This document shows positions 44,329 to 54,286 of a DNA stretch of 64,000 nt, one piece after another. The DNA comes from Flavobacterium limi (GTDB taxonomy: Bacteria > Bacteroidota > Bacteroidia > Flavobacteriales > Flavobacteriaceae). The stretch spans positions 1 through 64,000 of the forward strand of contig NZ_JAADZV010000007.1 in assembly GCF_010645075.1 (NCBI RefSeq), given 5' to 3'. The notes beneath the pieces were generated by a model, which worked only from the letters and a program-made list of their open reading frames with translations, searched no databases and was not told the DNA's origin. Numbering within the stretch: position 1 is the first letter of the stretch; every line of letters begins with the position of its first letter. The position numbers and the translations under genes were made by a program.

Positions 44329-46719
44329 TTAAGACCCACACATCTCACAATCCTCAGGACCTGCTGCTTGTGCTTTTAAAAGCATCGCTTTATAATCCTC
44401 AATATCGATTTCTTCTGTTTCTGCAACTAAGCTTGGCGACTCTTGTTTTTTATCGTTGTTTAATGTGAATTTAATCGCATCAACTGCTGCTTTTGTTCTC
44501 AGGTAATACATTCCGGTTTTCAAACCTGACTGCCATGCGTAGAAGTGCATTGACGTTAGTTTAGAATAGTTGGCATCCTGCATGAACAAGTTTAGTGACT
44601 GAGACTGATCGATAAAGTATCCTCTCTGGCGGGACATATCGATAATATCTTTCATTGACATTTCCCAAACTGTTTTGTACAATTCTTTCAGATCTTGAGG
44701 AATCACATCAATATTTTGAACAGACCCGTTATGACGCATGATTTCCTGTTTCAATGATTCATTCCATAAGCCTCTTTCAACCAAGTCATGAAGCAAATGT
44801 TTGTTTACTACGATGAATTCTCCGGACAATACACGACGTGTGTAAATATTTGATGTATACGGTTCGAAAGCTTCGTTGTTTCCAAGAATCTGAGAAGTAG
44901 AAGCAGTTGGCATTGGCGCAACCAATAATGAGTTACGAACACCGTGTTCCATAACTTCTTTTCTTAAAGAAGCCCAGTCCCAACGGCCTGATAATTCCTC
45001 ATCTTTCATTCCCCACATATTGTGCTGGAATTCTCCCTGAGACATTGGCGAACCTTCGAAAGTTGAATATGGACCTTCTTCTTTTGCCATTTCCATAGAA
45101 GCGGTTACGGCTGCAAAGTATAACGTTTCGAAAATTTCCTGATTCAGTTTTTTAGCTTCATCGCTTGTAAACGGCATACGCAACATGATAAAAGCATCCG
45201 CCAGACCTTGTACACCCAATCCTACCGGGCGGTGACGGAAATTAGAATTTTCAGCTTCTTTTACCGGATAATAGTTTCTGTCGATTACTTTGTTCAGGTT
45301 GCGTGTTACACGTTTTGTAACATTGTAAAGTGCTTCGTGATCAAATTTTCCGTTTTCAATAAACATTGGTAATGAGATTGAAGCCAGGTTACAAACTGCA
45401 ATTTCATCTTTCGATGTAAACTCCATAATCTCTGTACACAAATTAGAAGAACGGATGGTTCCTAAATTCTTGTGGTTTGACTTACGGTTTGCCGCGTCTT
45501 TGTACAACATATATGGTGTTCCAGTCTCTATTTGAGATTCAAGGATTTTCTCCCATAATTCACGTGCACGGATTGTTTTTCTTCCTTTTCCTCTAAATTC
45601 ATAATCGAGGTATAATTTCTCAAATTCTTCTCCGTAAACATCATATAATCCAGGGCATTCGTTAGGACACATTAACGTCCAGGGACCATCTTCCTGAACA
45701 CGTTTCATGAATAAATCGGATGTCCACATCGCGAAGAACAAATCTCTTGCACGCATTTCTTCTTTTCCGGTATTTTTCTTTAAATCCAAAAATTCGAAGA
45801 TATCAGCATGCCATGTTTCGATGTAAATCGCAAAACTTCCTTTACGTTTTCCTCCGCCCTGATCTACATAACGGGCTGTATCGTTGAATACTCTCAACAT
45901 CGGAACGATTCCGTTTGAAGTTCCGTTTGTACCGCGGATGTAAGACCCTGTAGCACGAACGTTATGAATAGAAAGACCAATTCCTCCCGCTGACTGTGAA
46001 ATTTTAGCCGTTTGTTTTAAGGTATCGTAAATACCGTCAATACTGTCATCCTGCATTGCTAAAAGGAAACAAGAAGACATCTGAGGTTTTGGCGTTCCGG
46101 CATTGAACAACGTTGGTGTCGCGTGTGTGAAATATTTCTTAGACATTAAATCGTAGGTTTCAATTACCGATTTCAAATCGTCTAAGTGAATACCCACAGC
46201 AACACGCATTAACATATGTTGTGGACGTTCCACAATTTTTCCGTTTATTTTAAGCAAATAAGAACGTTCTAAAGTTTTAAATCCGAAGTAATCGTAATTA
46301 AAATCTCTTGTATAAATAATGTGTGAATCTAAGAAAGCTGAATTTTCCTGAATCACTTTGAATACCTCATCCGAAAGCAATGGTGCTTCCTGACCATTTC
46401 TTGGATTTACGTAGTGATACATATCTTTCATCGTTTCTGAGAACGATTTTTTAGTATTTGAATGCAGGTTTGAAATTGCCACACGAGCTGCCAATTGTGC
46501 ATAATCAGGGTGTGCAATAGTCATAGATGCCGCTGTTTCTGCCGCAAGATTATCTAATTCAGATGTAGAAACTCCGTCATACAATCCTTCGATAACCCTC
46601 ATGGCTACCTTAACAGGATCTACAAGCTCATTAAGCCCGTAACACAATTTTTTGATTCTTTCTGTAATCTTATCAAACATTACAGGCTCTTTATGGCCAT
46701 CTCTTTTTACTACATACAT
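44329..46719 (-). CDS. nrdA: Ribonucleoside-diphosphate reductase, large subunit
   Basis: Class I reductase alpha subunit (796 residues). It has the N-terminal ATP-cone (1-95: [18 protein letters not shown]), the active-site [30 protein letters not shown] and [10 protein letters not shown] (redox/thiyl cysteines), [24 protein letters not shown] and the C-terminal shuttle CEMC (C791, C794). Located downstream of nrdB with a 288-base gap, an inverted gene order relative to E. coli nrdAB. Effector control by ATP/dATP through the ATP-cone is expected. Confidence 0.96.
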   Translation of the reverse strand: MYVVKRDGHKEPVMFDKITERIKKLCYGLNELVDPVKVAMRVIEGLYDGVSTSELDNLAAETAASMTIAHPDYAQLAARVAISNLHSNTKKSFSETMKDMYHYVNPRNGQEAPLLSDEVFKVIQENSAFLDSHIIYTRDFNYDYFGFKTLERSYLLKINGKIVERPQHMLMRVAVGIHLDDLKSVIETYDLMSKKYFTHATPTLFNAGTPKPQMSSCFLLAMQDDSIDGIYDTLKQTAKISQSAGGIGLSIHNVRATGSYIRGTNGTSNGIVPMLRVFNDTARYVDQGGGKRKGSFAIYIETWHADIFEFLDLKKNTGKEEMRARDLFFAMWTSDLFMKRVQEDGPWTLMCPNECPGLYDVYGEEFEKLYLDYEFRGKGRKTIRARELWEKILESQIETGTPYMLYKDAANRKSNHKNLGTIRSSNLCTEIMEFTSKDEIAVCNLASISLPMFIENGKFDHEALYNVTKRVTRNLNKVIDRNYYPVKEAENSNFRHRPVGLGVQGLADAFIMLRMPFTSDEAKKLNQEIFETLYFAAVTASMEMAKEEGPYSTFEGSPMSQGEFQHNMWGMKDEELSGRWDWASLRKEVMEHGVRNSLLVAPMPTASTSQILGNNEAFEPYTSNIYTRRVLSGEFIVVNKHLLHDLVERGLWNESLKQEIMRHNGSVQNIDVIPQDLKELYKTVWEMSMKDIIDMSRQRGYFIDQSQSLNLFMQDANYSKLTSMHFYAWQSGLKTGMYYLRTKAAVDAIKFTLNNDKKQESPSLVAETEEIDIEDYKAMLLKAQAAGPEDCEMCGS

Positions 46720-46961
46720 AAGCTTACTTTTTTATAGTTATTGAAAAAATGAAAGGCACCGGAAAATGAATTCCGACACTAACATTGCGTGTTTTTAAAT
46801 TATTTTTTTGAGAATTGTAAAATCCCCATAGTTATCCGTTCCTCAATCTAAAATTAGACGAAAAAAACCGTAAAAATGCAACCGGATCTTCGATTTGGGA
46901 ATGAGATCCAATCTGAAAATTTTGTTTAGTATAGAAACTTTCGTTTCTTGATTTTATTGTG

Positions 46962-46988
46962 TTTTAGTGTTCGTGGCGGACACTAAAA
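46962..46988. other. Hairpin in the nrdB-nrdA spacer
   Basis: A 9-bp perfect stem TTTTAGTGT/ACACTAAAA with a GC-rich 9-base loop, 20 bases after the nrdB stop. No U-tract, so probably not a terminator; it may be an RNA-processing or stability element. Confidence 0.4.
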
Positions 46989-47007
46989 ATGCAGTTTTTT
47001 TATGTTT

Positions 47008-47985
47008 CTAAAAATCTGCGTCAAACGATATTTTCTGAGCATCACTATCTGTGTTCATCACACCTGATTTTTGATACTCTGCAACACGTTTTTCAAAGAA
47101 ATTAGTTTTTCCCTGAAGAGAAATCATGTCCATGAAATCAAACGGATTCGCTGATCCATAAACACGTTCGCAGCCTAACTCAACTAATAATCTGTCAGCA
47201 ACAAATTCTAAATATTGTGTCATTAAAGCAGCATTCATTCCAATCAAACTCACCGGAAGAGATTCTGTTACAAATTCTCTTTCGATATCCAAAGCATCAA
47301 CGATGATTTCCTTAATTCTTTCTTTTGGCACTTTATTGATCAGGTGGTGGTTGTGCAAGTGTACTGCAAAGTCACAATGTACGCCTTCGTCACGTGAAAT
47401 TAATTCGTTAGAAAAAGTCAAACCTGGCATCAAACCACGTTTTTTCAACCAATAAATAGAACAGAAAGCACCTGAAAAGAAAATACCTTCAACTGCAGCA
47501 AAAGCAATCAGCCTTTCAGCAAACGAATCAGATTCGATCCATTTTAAAGCCCATTCGCCTTTTTTTGCGATTGCCGGAAAAACTTCCAAAGCATTGAACA
47601 ATTCTGCTTTTTCGGTTTCATCTTTAACGTAAGTATCGATTAATAAAGAATAGGTTTCACTATGAATATTTTCCATCATAATCTGAAATCCGTAGAAAAA
47701 CTTAGCTTCCGCATATTGCACTTCGTTTACAAAGTTCTCAGCAAGATTTTCATTTACGATTCCGTCAGAAGCAGCAAAGAATGCTAAAATGTGTTTGATA
47801 AAATATCTTTCGTCGTCACTTAGTTTATTGTTCCAATCTGTCAAGTCCTGATGCAAATCGATTTCTTCGGCAGTCCAGAAGCTAGCTTCCATTTTCTTAT
47901 ACCATTCCCAAATATCATGATGTTTAATTGGAAAAATAACAAAGCGATTCTTATTTTCTTGTAAAATTGGTTCAACTTGTGACAT
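47008..47985 (-). CDS. nrdB: Ribonucleoside-diphosphate reductase, small subunit (class Ia type)
   Basis: Di-iron subunit that generates the radical for NrdA. The 325 residues keep metal ligands E105 and H108 with the radical tyrosine Y112 in [11 protein letters not shown] (compare E-x2-H-S-x2-Y of E. coli NrdB), further ligands in EGIFFSGAF and [15 protein letters not shown] (E, H, C-terminal set), and a C-terminal tail for NrdA binding. Presence of the Tyr argues for class Ia/Ib and against the Tyr-less class Ic. Upstream region 47986-48319 is AT-rich; I find no NrdR box. Confidence 0.95.
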   Translation of the reverse strand: MSQVEPILQENKNRFVIFPIKHHDIWEWYKKMEASFWTAEEIDLHQDLTDWNNKLSDDERYFIKHILAFFAASDGIVNENLAENFVNEVQYAEAKFFYGFQIMMENIHSETYSLLIDTYVKDETEKAELFNALEVFPAIAKKGEWALKWIESDSFAERLIAFAAVEGIFFSGAFCSIYWLKKRGLMPGLTFSNELISRDEGVHCDFAVHLHNHHLINKVPKERIKEIIVDALDIEREFVTESLPVSLIGMNAALMTQYLEFVADRLLVELGCERVYGSANPFDFMDMISLQGKTNFFEKRVAEYQKSGVMNTDSDAQKISFDADF

Positions 47986-48319
47986 TGTATTTTCGTTTAA
48001 TTTTTATAATGAATTTCCCCTTATTCAGAACGATTACAAAGATTGTCATTTATCGCCAAAAATGAAAGTCAAACTTATTCACAATTCGATGTAGTTTTTA
48101 ACAAAGTTAAAAAATGAAACTTTTTTCAGACAATATTCAATTTACTGTAAATGAAATACTTAACATTAGAGCTCACACCCTAAACCCCTGTAAAATATAG
48201 ACTTTTTAGAATAACAAGCAAGGAATTTAAGATTGTTTTAAAAACTTTTTTTTGAGTTAAAAATTTTATTTTTTGAGCTAAAAAACATCAAAATAAAACC
48301 CTAAATAATGGTATGGATT

Positions 48320-48889
48320 TTACACTTTTTTGTACTCTTCTGCGACCTTTTCAAGTTCGATATACCAGTCTTCACCAAAACGGCGAATAAGTGCTTCTTT
48401 GACAAATTTATAAACCGGAACTTCTAATTCTTTACCCAAAGAACAGGCATCGTCGCAAATATCCCATTTGTCATAATTCACAGCTGCGAACTCCGTAAAA
48501 TCTTTCACACGAATTGGGTACAAATGACAGGAAACAGGTTTTTTCCAGTCAACGATTCCCTGATTGTAGGCTTGTTCAATTCCGCAAAGCGCGGTTTTAC
48601 CGTCAAAAATAACATACGCACAATCTTTATTGTCGATTAAAGGTGTTTCAAGATCGCCGTCGGTTCCTTTTACCCAGGTTCCCTGCGCTTCGATAGCTGC
48701 AATACCTTCTTTACGCAAAAAGGGTTTTACTTTAGGATATATATCTTCCAGGATTTTGGTTTCTGCTTCACTCAAAGGTGCACCGGCATCTCCGTCAACA
48801 CAGCAGGCTCCTTTACAAGCTGACAAGTTGCACACAAATTCTTTTTCAAGAATATCCTCTGAAATAATAGTTTTCCCTAATTGAAACAT
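48320..48889 (-). CDS. DUF3109 family cysteine protein
   Basis: About 189 residues beginning [18 protein letters not shown], with a Cys cluster [11 protein letters not shown] and further cysteines around KDCAYV, LCGIE, SCHLYP and CDDAC: a DUF3109 (YkgJ-like) metal-binding domain of unknown function. The frame is open to 48922, but a TATCTTTG -7 box occupies 48927-48920, so the ATG at 48889 is preferred. Confidence 0.85.
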   Translation of the reverse strand: MFQLGKTIISEDILEKEFVCNLSACKGACCVDGDAGAPLSEAETKILEDIYPKVKPFLRKEGIAAIEAQGTWVKGTDGDLETPLIDNKDCAYVIFDGKTALCGIEQAYNQGIVDWKKPVSCHLYPIRVKDFTEFAAVNYDKWDICDDACSLGKELEVPVYKFVKEALIRRFGEDWYIELEKVAEEYKKV

Positions 48890-48919
48890 GATAATAAAAA
48901 TACTGAAATTTATAAAGTG

Positions 48920-48927
48920 CAAAGATA
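48920..48927 (-). promoter_or_regulatory. -7 box of the DUF3109 gene
   Basis: TATCTTTG on the minus strand, 31 bases before the ATG at 48889; the TTT at the -33 distance replaces TTG. Confidence 0.6.
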
Positions 48928-49167
48928 GTCAAAGAATAGACATAAAAAATGTACCATTGAGATTCCCAGGGAGTTTCACAGATATTCACAAAAAATTATT
49001 TAATTCCTTACCTTTTTACAATTTAAACTTTGCGAATCTTTGCGAAAAATCTTTGCGAAACTCTGCGGGAAAAACAATATATGTTATAAAAACAACAATT
49101 AAAACATATTTAATGAGTTTTTATAACAAAAATGTGTTGCTTAGAAAAAACACCTAACTTTATTATA

Positions 49168-49175
49168 TACTTTTG
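49168..49175 (+). promoter_or_regulatory. -7 box of the MarC-like gene
   Basis: TACTTTTG matches TAnnTTTG, 34 bases before the ATG at 49209. Confidence 0.6.
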
Positions 49176-49208
49176 CAACAGTTTTTAATCCCTTAAAATC
49201 AAAGTAAT

Positions 49209-49787
49209 ATGTTAGAAATCAGTTTAAAAGAAATCGTTACCGTAAGTATGGTGTTATTTGCAGTTATTGATATCGTGGGTTCTATACCTATTATTGTAAA
49301 CTTAAGAGCAAAAGTTGGACATATCGAATCTGAAAAAGCTTCACTGGTTGCAGGCACAATTATGATCGTTTTTCTTTTTGTTGGTGAAGGCTTACTTAAT
49401 CTTATAGGTATTGATGTACACTCATTTGCCGTTGCCGGTTCGTTTGTATTATTCTTTCTGGCTCTGGAAATGATCTTAGGGATTCGTATTTATCGTGATG
49501 AAGAACCTGGGTCGGCTTCAATTGTTCCATTGGCTTTTCCTTTAATTGCAGGAGCAGGAACCATGACCACCTTGCTTTCGTTACGATCTCAATTTCATAC
49601 CATTAATATTATTATTGCAATTTTATTGAATATCATCTTAGTTTATATTGTTTTAAAATCATCCAAAAAAATTGAAACTTTGTTAGGAGAAAATGGGCTT
49701 GGCGTAGTCCGCAAGACATTTGGAGTAATTCTCTTAGCAATAGCTGTTAAATTATTTGCAGCTAATGTTAAAGGTTTGTTCGTCTAA
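49209..49787 (+). CDS. MarC family integral membrane protein
   Basis: 192 residues with six predicted membrane helices (near 10-30, 44-64, 72-92, 112-130, 138-155, 168-190). The MarC signature appears as VDIVGSIPIIVN-like (18-30) and FPLIAGAGTMTTLLSLRS (about 110-127). MarC was once linked to multiple antibiotic resistance, but its function is unproven. Its 87-base spacer to the 66-residue gene allows a shared transcript. Confidence 0.88.
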   Translation: MLEISLKEIVTVSMVLFAVIDIVGSIPIIVNLRAKVGHIESEKASLVAGTIMIVFLFVGEGLLNLIGIDVHSFAVAGSFVLFFLALEMILGIRIYRDEEPGSASIVPLAFPLIAGAGTMTTLLSLRSQFHTINIIIAILLNIILVYIVLKSSKKIETLLGENGLGVVRKTFGVILLAIAVKLFAANVKGLFV

Positions 49788-49873
49788 AGGATATTTTTTT
49801 AAATTTGCTCCATAAAATTCTAAAATACAGCTCAAAAAGCTTTGCTTTATTATTTTAGACAAACAAATATCTT

Positions 49874-50074
49874 ATGAAAATCTTTACTTCCATCTTAGTG
49901 GTTTTGGCATTAGCTTTAATCGTCTTTAATATTACACAGCTTGACTTTCAAAATCCATTTGAAGGAGACAGTGCTGTAGCTCTTATTGGAGTCGCTGCTT
50001 CATTCTGTGCCGTTTTAATTCTTTTGATTTTTAGAATTTCAAAAAAAATAGAAGAAAAAACAAACGGAAGATAA
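49874..50074 (+). CDS. Small membrane protein
   Basis: 66 residues: two hydrophobic helices (about 2-18 and 35-55) joined by a short acidic loop, then a Lys/Glu-rich tail. No family recognised. It ends one base before the FAD-protein gene, so the two are very probably co-transcribed and perhaps cooperate. Confidence 0.7.
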   Translation: MKIFTSILVVLALALIVFNITQLDFQNPFEGDSAVALIGVAASFCAVLILLIFRISKKIEEKTNGR

Positions 50075-50075
50075 T

Positions 50076-50681
50076 ATGTTTGACGTTTTAATTGTTGGCG
50101 GAGGCGTTTCAGGCATTTCATGCGCACTGGTTTTAGGCTCTGCTAAAAACAAAGCTTTTGTAACCGATAAAAAAATCGGGATTTTTACACACCAGAAAAG
50201 TTCTTCCCTGCAGGAAGCCGTTTTCTACAATGCTTACGGAATAACACCAGGTAAATTAGGATCTGAATTACTGACAGAAAGTACTCAGGACCTAGCCATG
50301 ACTTATCCTCACATTACTCAGATTGCAAATGAAAAAGTAATTAAAATTGAGGGCGCTTATCCAGAGTTCACAGTTACCACTAACAAAAACTCATACAAAA
50401 CAAAAAATATCATTATTGGGATTGGTTCTGCCAATACTTTTGACATTGAAGGTTTGATGCAATATGTTGAACCGCATAAAAAAGCTTTACCAGAAAAACA
50501 GCGTATCCAGCTTAAAAACGAAGACCATAAAGTAACCAATGGGATTTATGTTATTGGAACTTTAGCAGGCTGGAGAAGCCAATTAGCCATTGCTGCCGGA
50601 AGCGGAGCCGCTGTTGCTACAGATATTCTTACGTTGTGGAATAATGGTGTGCAGACTCATGCGCATGATAGTATTCGATAA
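50076..50681 (+). CDS. Single-domain FAD-binding protein related to thioredoxin reductase
   Basis: 201 residues with the Rossmann dinucleotide motif VLIVGGGVSGISCAL (4-18), an IIIGIGSANTFD turn (about 107-118) and the second FAD contact YVIGTLAGWRSQLAIAAGSGAAVATDIL (about 154-181). The NADPH-binding half and the CxxC disulphide typical of thioredoxin reductase are absent, the protein being about 100 residues short. It may bind FAD and take electrons from a partner such as the adjacent membrane protein. Confidence 0.75.
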   Translation: MFDVLIVGGGVSGISCALVLGSAKNKAFVTDKKIGIFTHQKSSSLQEAVFYNAYGITPGKLGSELLTESTQDLAMTYPHITQIANEKVIKIEGAYPEFTVTTNKNSYKTKNIIIGIGSANTFDIEGLMQYVEPHKKALPEKQRIQLKNEDHKVTNGIYVIGTLAGWRSQLAIAAGSGAAVATDILTLWNNGVQTHAHDSIR

Positions 50682-50700
50682 AATCTTATAAAATTATTAA

Positions 50701-50774
50701 AACCATATAAGTGATATAAGTACATATATGCTTTTTGCGCATAGATTAAATGTACTTATATCACTTATATGGTT
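50701..50774. repeat. Perfect 25-bp palindrome, AACCATATAAG family copy 3
   Basis: AACCATATAAGTGATATAAG (50701-50720, plus TACAT) is exactly inverted at 50750-50774, with a 24-base loop that contains a smaller hairpin (ATATGC/GCGCAT). T-tracts follow on the right. It sits between the convergent FAD-protein and OB-lipoprotein genes and can serve as a bidirectional terminator. Confidence 0.8.
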
Positions 50775-50795
50775 CTTTTTTATAATTTTTGCTCC

Positions 50796-51107
50796 TTACT
50801 TAACAGAAACGATTTCAGTAACCTTGATATGTTTTTCATCTTCAGTTTTCCAGATTTCGCCTTTTACCGAAACTTCGTCACCAATTTTCAACTGTTTGTA
50901 ATTTTCGAGTCCGCCAACATTTACGATGCTGATTGTTGCAAAATAAACCTCTTTTGCATCAGTAGTAATTTTAGCTGTATAACCATCTTTTCCAGTCTCT
51001 ATTAAATCTACTTTCCCTGAAACGGTATTATTTTCTTTCATCGTTGCGCATGAAATTGCAAAAATCATTAAGACGAATAGGAAGATTGTTTTTATTAGAT
51101 TTTTCAT
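50796..51107 (-). CDS. OB-fold-like lipoprotein
   Basis: 103 residues: lipobox FAISC (Cys20), then a small beta-rich domain with VSGKVDLIETGKDGYTAKI and KIGDEVSVKGEIWK, reminiscent of an OB fold. Last gene of a run of five minus-strand genes from 54115, 17 bases after the SnoaL-like gene. Confidence 0.72.
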   Translation of the reverse strand: MKNLIKTIFLFVLMIFAISCATMKENNTVSGKVDLIETGKDGYTAKITTDAKEVYFATISIVNVGGLENYKQLKIGDEVSVKGEIWKTEDEKHIKVTEIVSVK

Positions 51108-51124
51108 GTTTTGTTTTTATTATT

Positions 51125-51490
51125 TTATTGTAGAACAACACAGCTTCCCGCTATTACTTTTAAACTTTCATCGAATTGTTTCCAGACCCTGATATAACGA
51201 AAAGCACCACTTATCGGATTATTATCAAATGCCCCTTTTAAAGAAACAGTTAGAGCCACCACAGCAGTATCATCAATTATATTTATGATCTGATCTGAAG
51301 CTTCAAGTGAATCAACTTTCATTTTACCTGAACGATATGAATTTAAATCAAATTCTTTCGTAATCGTATTCCCGTCAGGTAAATTGAAGAGCAAATCATC
51401 ATGCAGCAGCTTTTCTAAAACCGAAACATCAGCGTTTTTAATTGCAGTCAGAAGTTCAATTTCAGCATTAACGACAGTTTCTGTTTTCAT
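51125..51490 (-). CDS. SnoaL/NTF2-like (DUF4440) protein
   Basis: 121 residues with the cone-shaped NTF2 fold pattern: N-terminal helix pair ending LHDDLLFNLPDG (about 28-40), then four strands including AVVALTVSLKGAF and FRYIRVWKQ. Small relatives act as binding proteins, immunity-like factors or minor enzymes. No catalytic residues can be assigned. It is 18 bases downstream of the S41 peptidase. Confidence 0.8.
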   Translation of the reverse strand: MKTETVVNAEIELLTAIKNADVSVLEKLLHDDLLFNLPDGNTITKEFDLNSYRSGKMKVDSLEASDQIINIIDDTAVVALTVSLKGAFDNNPISGAFRYIRVWKQFDESLKVIAGSCVVLQ

Positions 51491-51508
51491 TATAAAAAAA
51501 TTAAAAGA

Positions 51509-53086
51509 TTATTTCCTTTGATTCAGAACTTTTTTAATCATCGCATCTTCTTTTAAAATCACATCGTAATAATACAATTCGCCATATAATTGTCGGGCAA
51601 ATTCTGCGCTGATATAACGATTGACCAGATCTTTGGTTTTATCTAATTTAAGATCAAGACCAGTCATAAAAATGTAGTTTTTGAATTTCTTAAAATAAGT
51701 GTCTGATTTTTTCATTTTAGCTAAGAATTCGTTAAAATGAAGTCCTGTAAAAGCATTTCTGTTTTTATCTAATTCTTCAAAGACAAAATGCCCTACCACT
51801 CCTGTTTGCAGCAAATAAGCTACATTTTCATTACCATGTTCAGCTTCCATTGGCACAAAAACATCAGGCACGATTCCGCCGCCTCCGTATACTATTTTCC
51901 CTTTTGCCGTTTTAAATTTCAGGGAGTCAGCCACTTTTATACTGTCTTTTGCATATAATTCGCCTGATTTTATTCTTGCTTCCGATTCTTTATAATACTC
52001 TTCGTTTCCTTTGGTATATGGTTTTTGAATTGATCTTCCGGTAGGCGTATAATATCTTGCGACCGTCAATCGAACAGCAGATCCGTCGTTGAAATCCATT
52101 TCGCGCTGTACGAGACCTTTTCCAAAAGAACGGCGTCCAACAATAGTTCCGCGGTCATTATCCTGAATAGCACCAGCTAAGATTTCACTTGCCGAGGCAC
52201 TGTTTTCATTAATCAAAACGGTTACTTTTCCCGTTTCAAAACTTCCGCTTTTTGTAGCATATGTTTTTTCAGTACTGCCGTTTTTGTTTTTAGTAAAAAC
52301 AATCAGCTGTTTGTCTTTTAAAAACTCATCGGCAATACTCACAGCTTCTTCCATATAACCACCGCCATTATCACGAAGATCAATAACCAAAGACTGAATT
52401 CCTTTTTGTTTTAACCTTGTCAAGCCAACTTTGAATTCATCATAAGTTGTTTCTGCAAAACGATTTATCTTAATATAACCTGTTTTATTATCAAGCAACA
52501 AAGATGCATCTACACTTTTTAGCGGAATAACATCTCTTTTGATTTTGAACTTAAGTTTCTTTTGCTCTGATTTTCTAAAAATCGTCAATTCTATTTCAGA
52601 TCCTTTTATTCCTTTTAATTTAGAGAACAAGCTATCAGAAGGCAGTTTTCTTCCATATAATTTTGTTTTTCCTGCATATAAAATTCGGTCACCTGATTTA
52701 ATTCCTGCTTTCGCCGAAGGGCCGTTTTCAACAGGTTTTATAATCGCAACAGAATCTTTATACATGTAAAAATTAATTCCCACGCCTACAAAGTCACCTT
52801 TCATACTTTCAGCAACTTCTGCCTGTTCACTTGGCGGAATATAAACAGAATGCGGATCTAATTTGGACAAAATATTATCTACCGTCAAATTTACAATCGA
52901 ATCGGTATTAACACTATCGACATACTCATTATTGATAAAATCAATCAGTTTATTCAGTTTCGTTTTTGAATAATTTTTAGCCAAAAAGGTATCCTCTGCC
53001 GGAGCATTCATAAGACCTCCGAGAACAGTTCCAAGAGCAAAAGCTGCTCCGATAACGATTGGCAAATATTTTGAATTGAATTTCAT
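51509..53086 (-). CDS. S41 family C-terminal processing peptidase
   Basis: 525 residues: N-terminal membrane anchor or signal (5-25), a PDZ domain (about 92-170, GVGINFYMYKDSVAIIKP), and the S41 catalytic core with SASASE (296-301) and the general-base Lys323 in RRSFGKG. A C-terminal helical extension follows (about 440-525). Such Ctp/Tsp peptidases cleave envelope proteins from their C-termini. Its ATG overlaps the deaminase stop (TAATG), so translation is coupled to the upstream gene. Confidence 0.9.
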   Translation of the reverse strand: MKFNSKYLPIVIGAAFALGTVLGGLMNAPAEDTFLAKNYSKTKLNKLIDFINNEYVDSVNTDSIVNLTVDNILSKLDPHSVYIPPSEQAEVAESMKGDFVGVGINFYMYKDSVAIIKPVENGPSAKAGIKSGDRILYAGKTKLYGRKLPSDSLFSKLKGIKGSEIELTIFRKSEQKKLKFKIKRDVIPLKSVDASLLLDNKTGYIKINRFAETTYDEFKVGLTRLKQKGIQSLVIDLRDNGGGYMEEAVSIADEFLKDKQLIVFTKNKNGSTEKTYATKSGSFETGKVTVLINENSASASEILAGAIQDNDRGTIVGRRSFGKGLVQREMDFNDGSAVRLTVARYYTPTGRSIQKPYTKGNEEYYKESEARIKSGELYAKDSIKVADSLKFKTAKGKIVYGGGGIVPDVFVPMEAEHGNENVAYLLQTGVVGHFVFEELDKNRNAFTGLHFNEFLAKMKKSDTYFKKFKNYIFMTGLDLKLDKTKDLVNRYISAEFARQLYGELYYYDVILKEDAMIKKVLNQRK

Positions 53087-53517
53087 TATTCTTCTAAAAC
53101 AGGAATATGTTCTACCTCAACACCCGCTTTTAATAAAAACTGGATTCCGGAATCATCACGATATCCATTTTGGTACACTACTCTTTTTATGCCTGACTGA
53201 TGTATGAGCTTACTGCATTCCTTACATGGCGAAAGCGTAATGTATAAAGTCGCACCTTCACAGGATTGTGTTGATCTCGCTACTTTCAAAATCGCATTTG
53301 CCTCAGCATGCAAAACATCCCAACGTGTTAATCCGTTTTCATCTTCACAGCAATTTTCAAATCCGGTTGGTGTTCCATTGTATCCGTCAGAAATAATCAT
53401 TCTGTCTTTTACAATTATAGCACCTACCTGTTTACGTTTACAATACGACAGCGAGCCCCATTCCCTGGCTATTCGCAAATAAGCTTTATCGTATTTGTTT
53501 AATTTTTTTATCTCCAT
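53086..53517 (-). CDS. dCMP/deoxycytidylate deaminase family protein
   Basis: 143-residue zinc deaminase: His70-Ala-Glu72 in HAEANAILK and PCKEC (Cys98, Cys101) bind zinc and the proton-transfer Glu. The insert GTPTGFENCCEDENG (48-62) is typical of dCMP deaminases, which feed dUMP to thymidylate synthase. It lies four bases after the HupE/UreJ-like gene and overlaps the S41 gene. Confidence 0.9.
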   Translation of the reverse strand: MEIKKLNKYDKAYLRIAREWGSLSYCKRKQVGAIIVKDRMIISDGYNGTPTGFENCCEDENGLTRWDVLHAEANAILKVARSTQSCEGATLYITLSPCKECSKLIHQSGIKRVVYQNGYRDDSGIQFLLKAGVEVEHIPVLEE

Positions 53518-53521
53518 TAAT

Positions 53522-54115
53522 TTATCTGTTCCAAATAGGGCTTTCTACAATCATCGGAATCACAACTCCTATAACAAAAGCCGACATAACAAGCGCCCAA
53601 TCGCGTTTTGAAAAACGAAATACAGTCTGCACTATATATGATATTACCAAAACCACAAAAACTACTATCAATTGCGCTGCTTCGATTCCGAGTGCAAATT
53701 CCAATAAAGGTACTAATTTTGAAGAAGCCGTGCCTCCTAAAATGGTTTTAAAATAATTTGAAAATCCTAGTCCGTGAATTATCCCAAAAAACAATGTCAG
53801 AAAGAATACCAGATTGACACTTTCATTTTTGGATGCTTTTCCGGCTGTAAAGAGATTAAAAAATGCCGTTATTAAAATGGTGACCGGAATTAAAAATTCT
53901 ACCAGACTTGCTTTTACAGCTATAATTCCAAAAACAGAAAGTAAAAGGGCTAATGTATGACCAACTGTAAAAACTGTAACGAGCAACAAAATCCGTTTCC
54001 AGTCCTTAAAGGCATATGGTGTTGTTAAAGCGATTAAAAACAATACATGATCATAAGCATGAATGTCTAAAACATGCTTTAAACCTATCTGAAAATAAAT
54101 CCAAAATTCTGACAT
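53522..54115 (-). CDS. HupE/UreJ family membrane protein
   Basis: 197 residues with about six membrane helices. HAYDHVLFLIAL (18-29) and TVFTVGHTLALLLS (48-61) carry the histidines of the HupE/UreJ nickel/cobalt permease fold, and FGIIHGLGFSNYF (113-125) a third conserved His. Metal specificity is not clear and no hydrogenase or urease genes are nearby. First gene of the minus-strand group. Confidence 0.85.
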   Translation of the reverse strand: MSEFWIYFQIGLKHVLDIHAYDHVLFLIALTTPYAFKDWKRILLLVTVFTVGHTLALLLSVFGIIAVKASLVEFLIPVTILITAFFNLFTAGKASKNESVNLVFFLTLFFGIIHGLGFSNYFKTILGGTASSKLVPLLEFALGIEAAQLIVVFVVLVISYIVQTVFRFSKRDWALVMSAFVIGVVIPMIVESPIWNR

Positions 54116-54256
54116 GAGGCTACTTATATTAATTGATTTGGGGCTGTAAACTTACGATTTATTTTGAAAAATTAAATACAGCCCTTTATTAAAACAACGG
54201 ATAAAAATAAGTTAAATTTTATGAGAACTTTAAAATTAATAATTTAAAATAAAATT

Positions 54257-54264
54257 TATCTTTG
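54257..54264 (+). promoter_or_regulatory. -7 box of the TerB-like gene
   Basis: TATCTTTG, 22 bases before the ATG at 54287. No TTG at the -33 position. Confidence 0.5.
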
Positions 54265-54286
54265 TTCAATAAAAACACTTTTAATT

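Noticed and set aside
47986..48319. NrdR box upstream of nrdB
   Set aside because: I looked for the 16-base palindrome (ACACwATATwTGTGT-like) and found only weak half matches.
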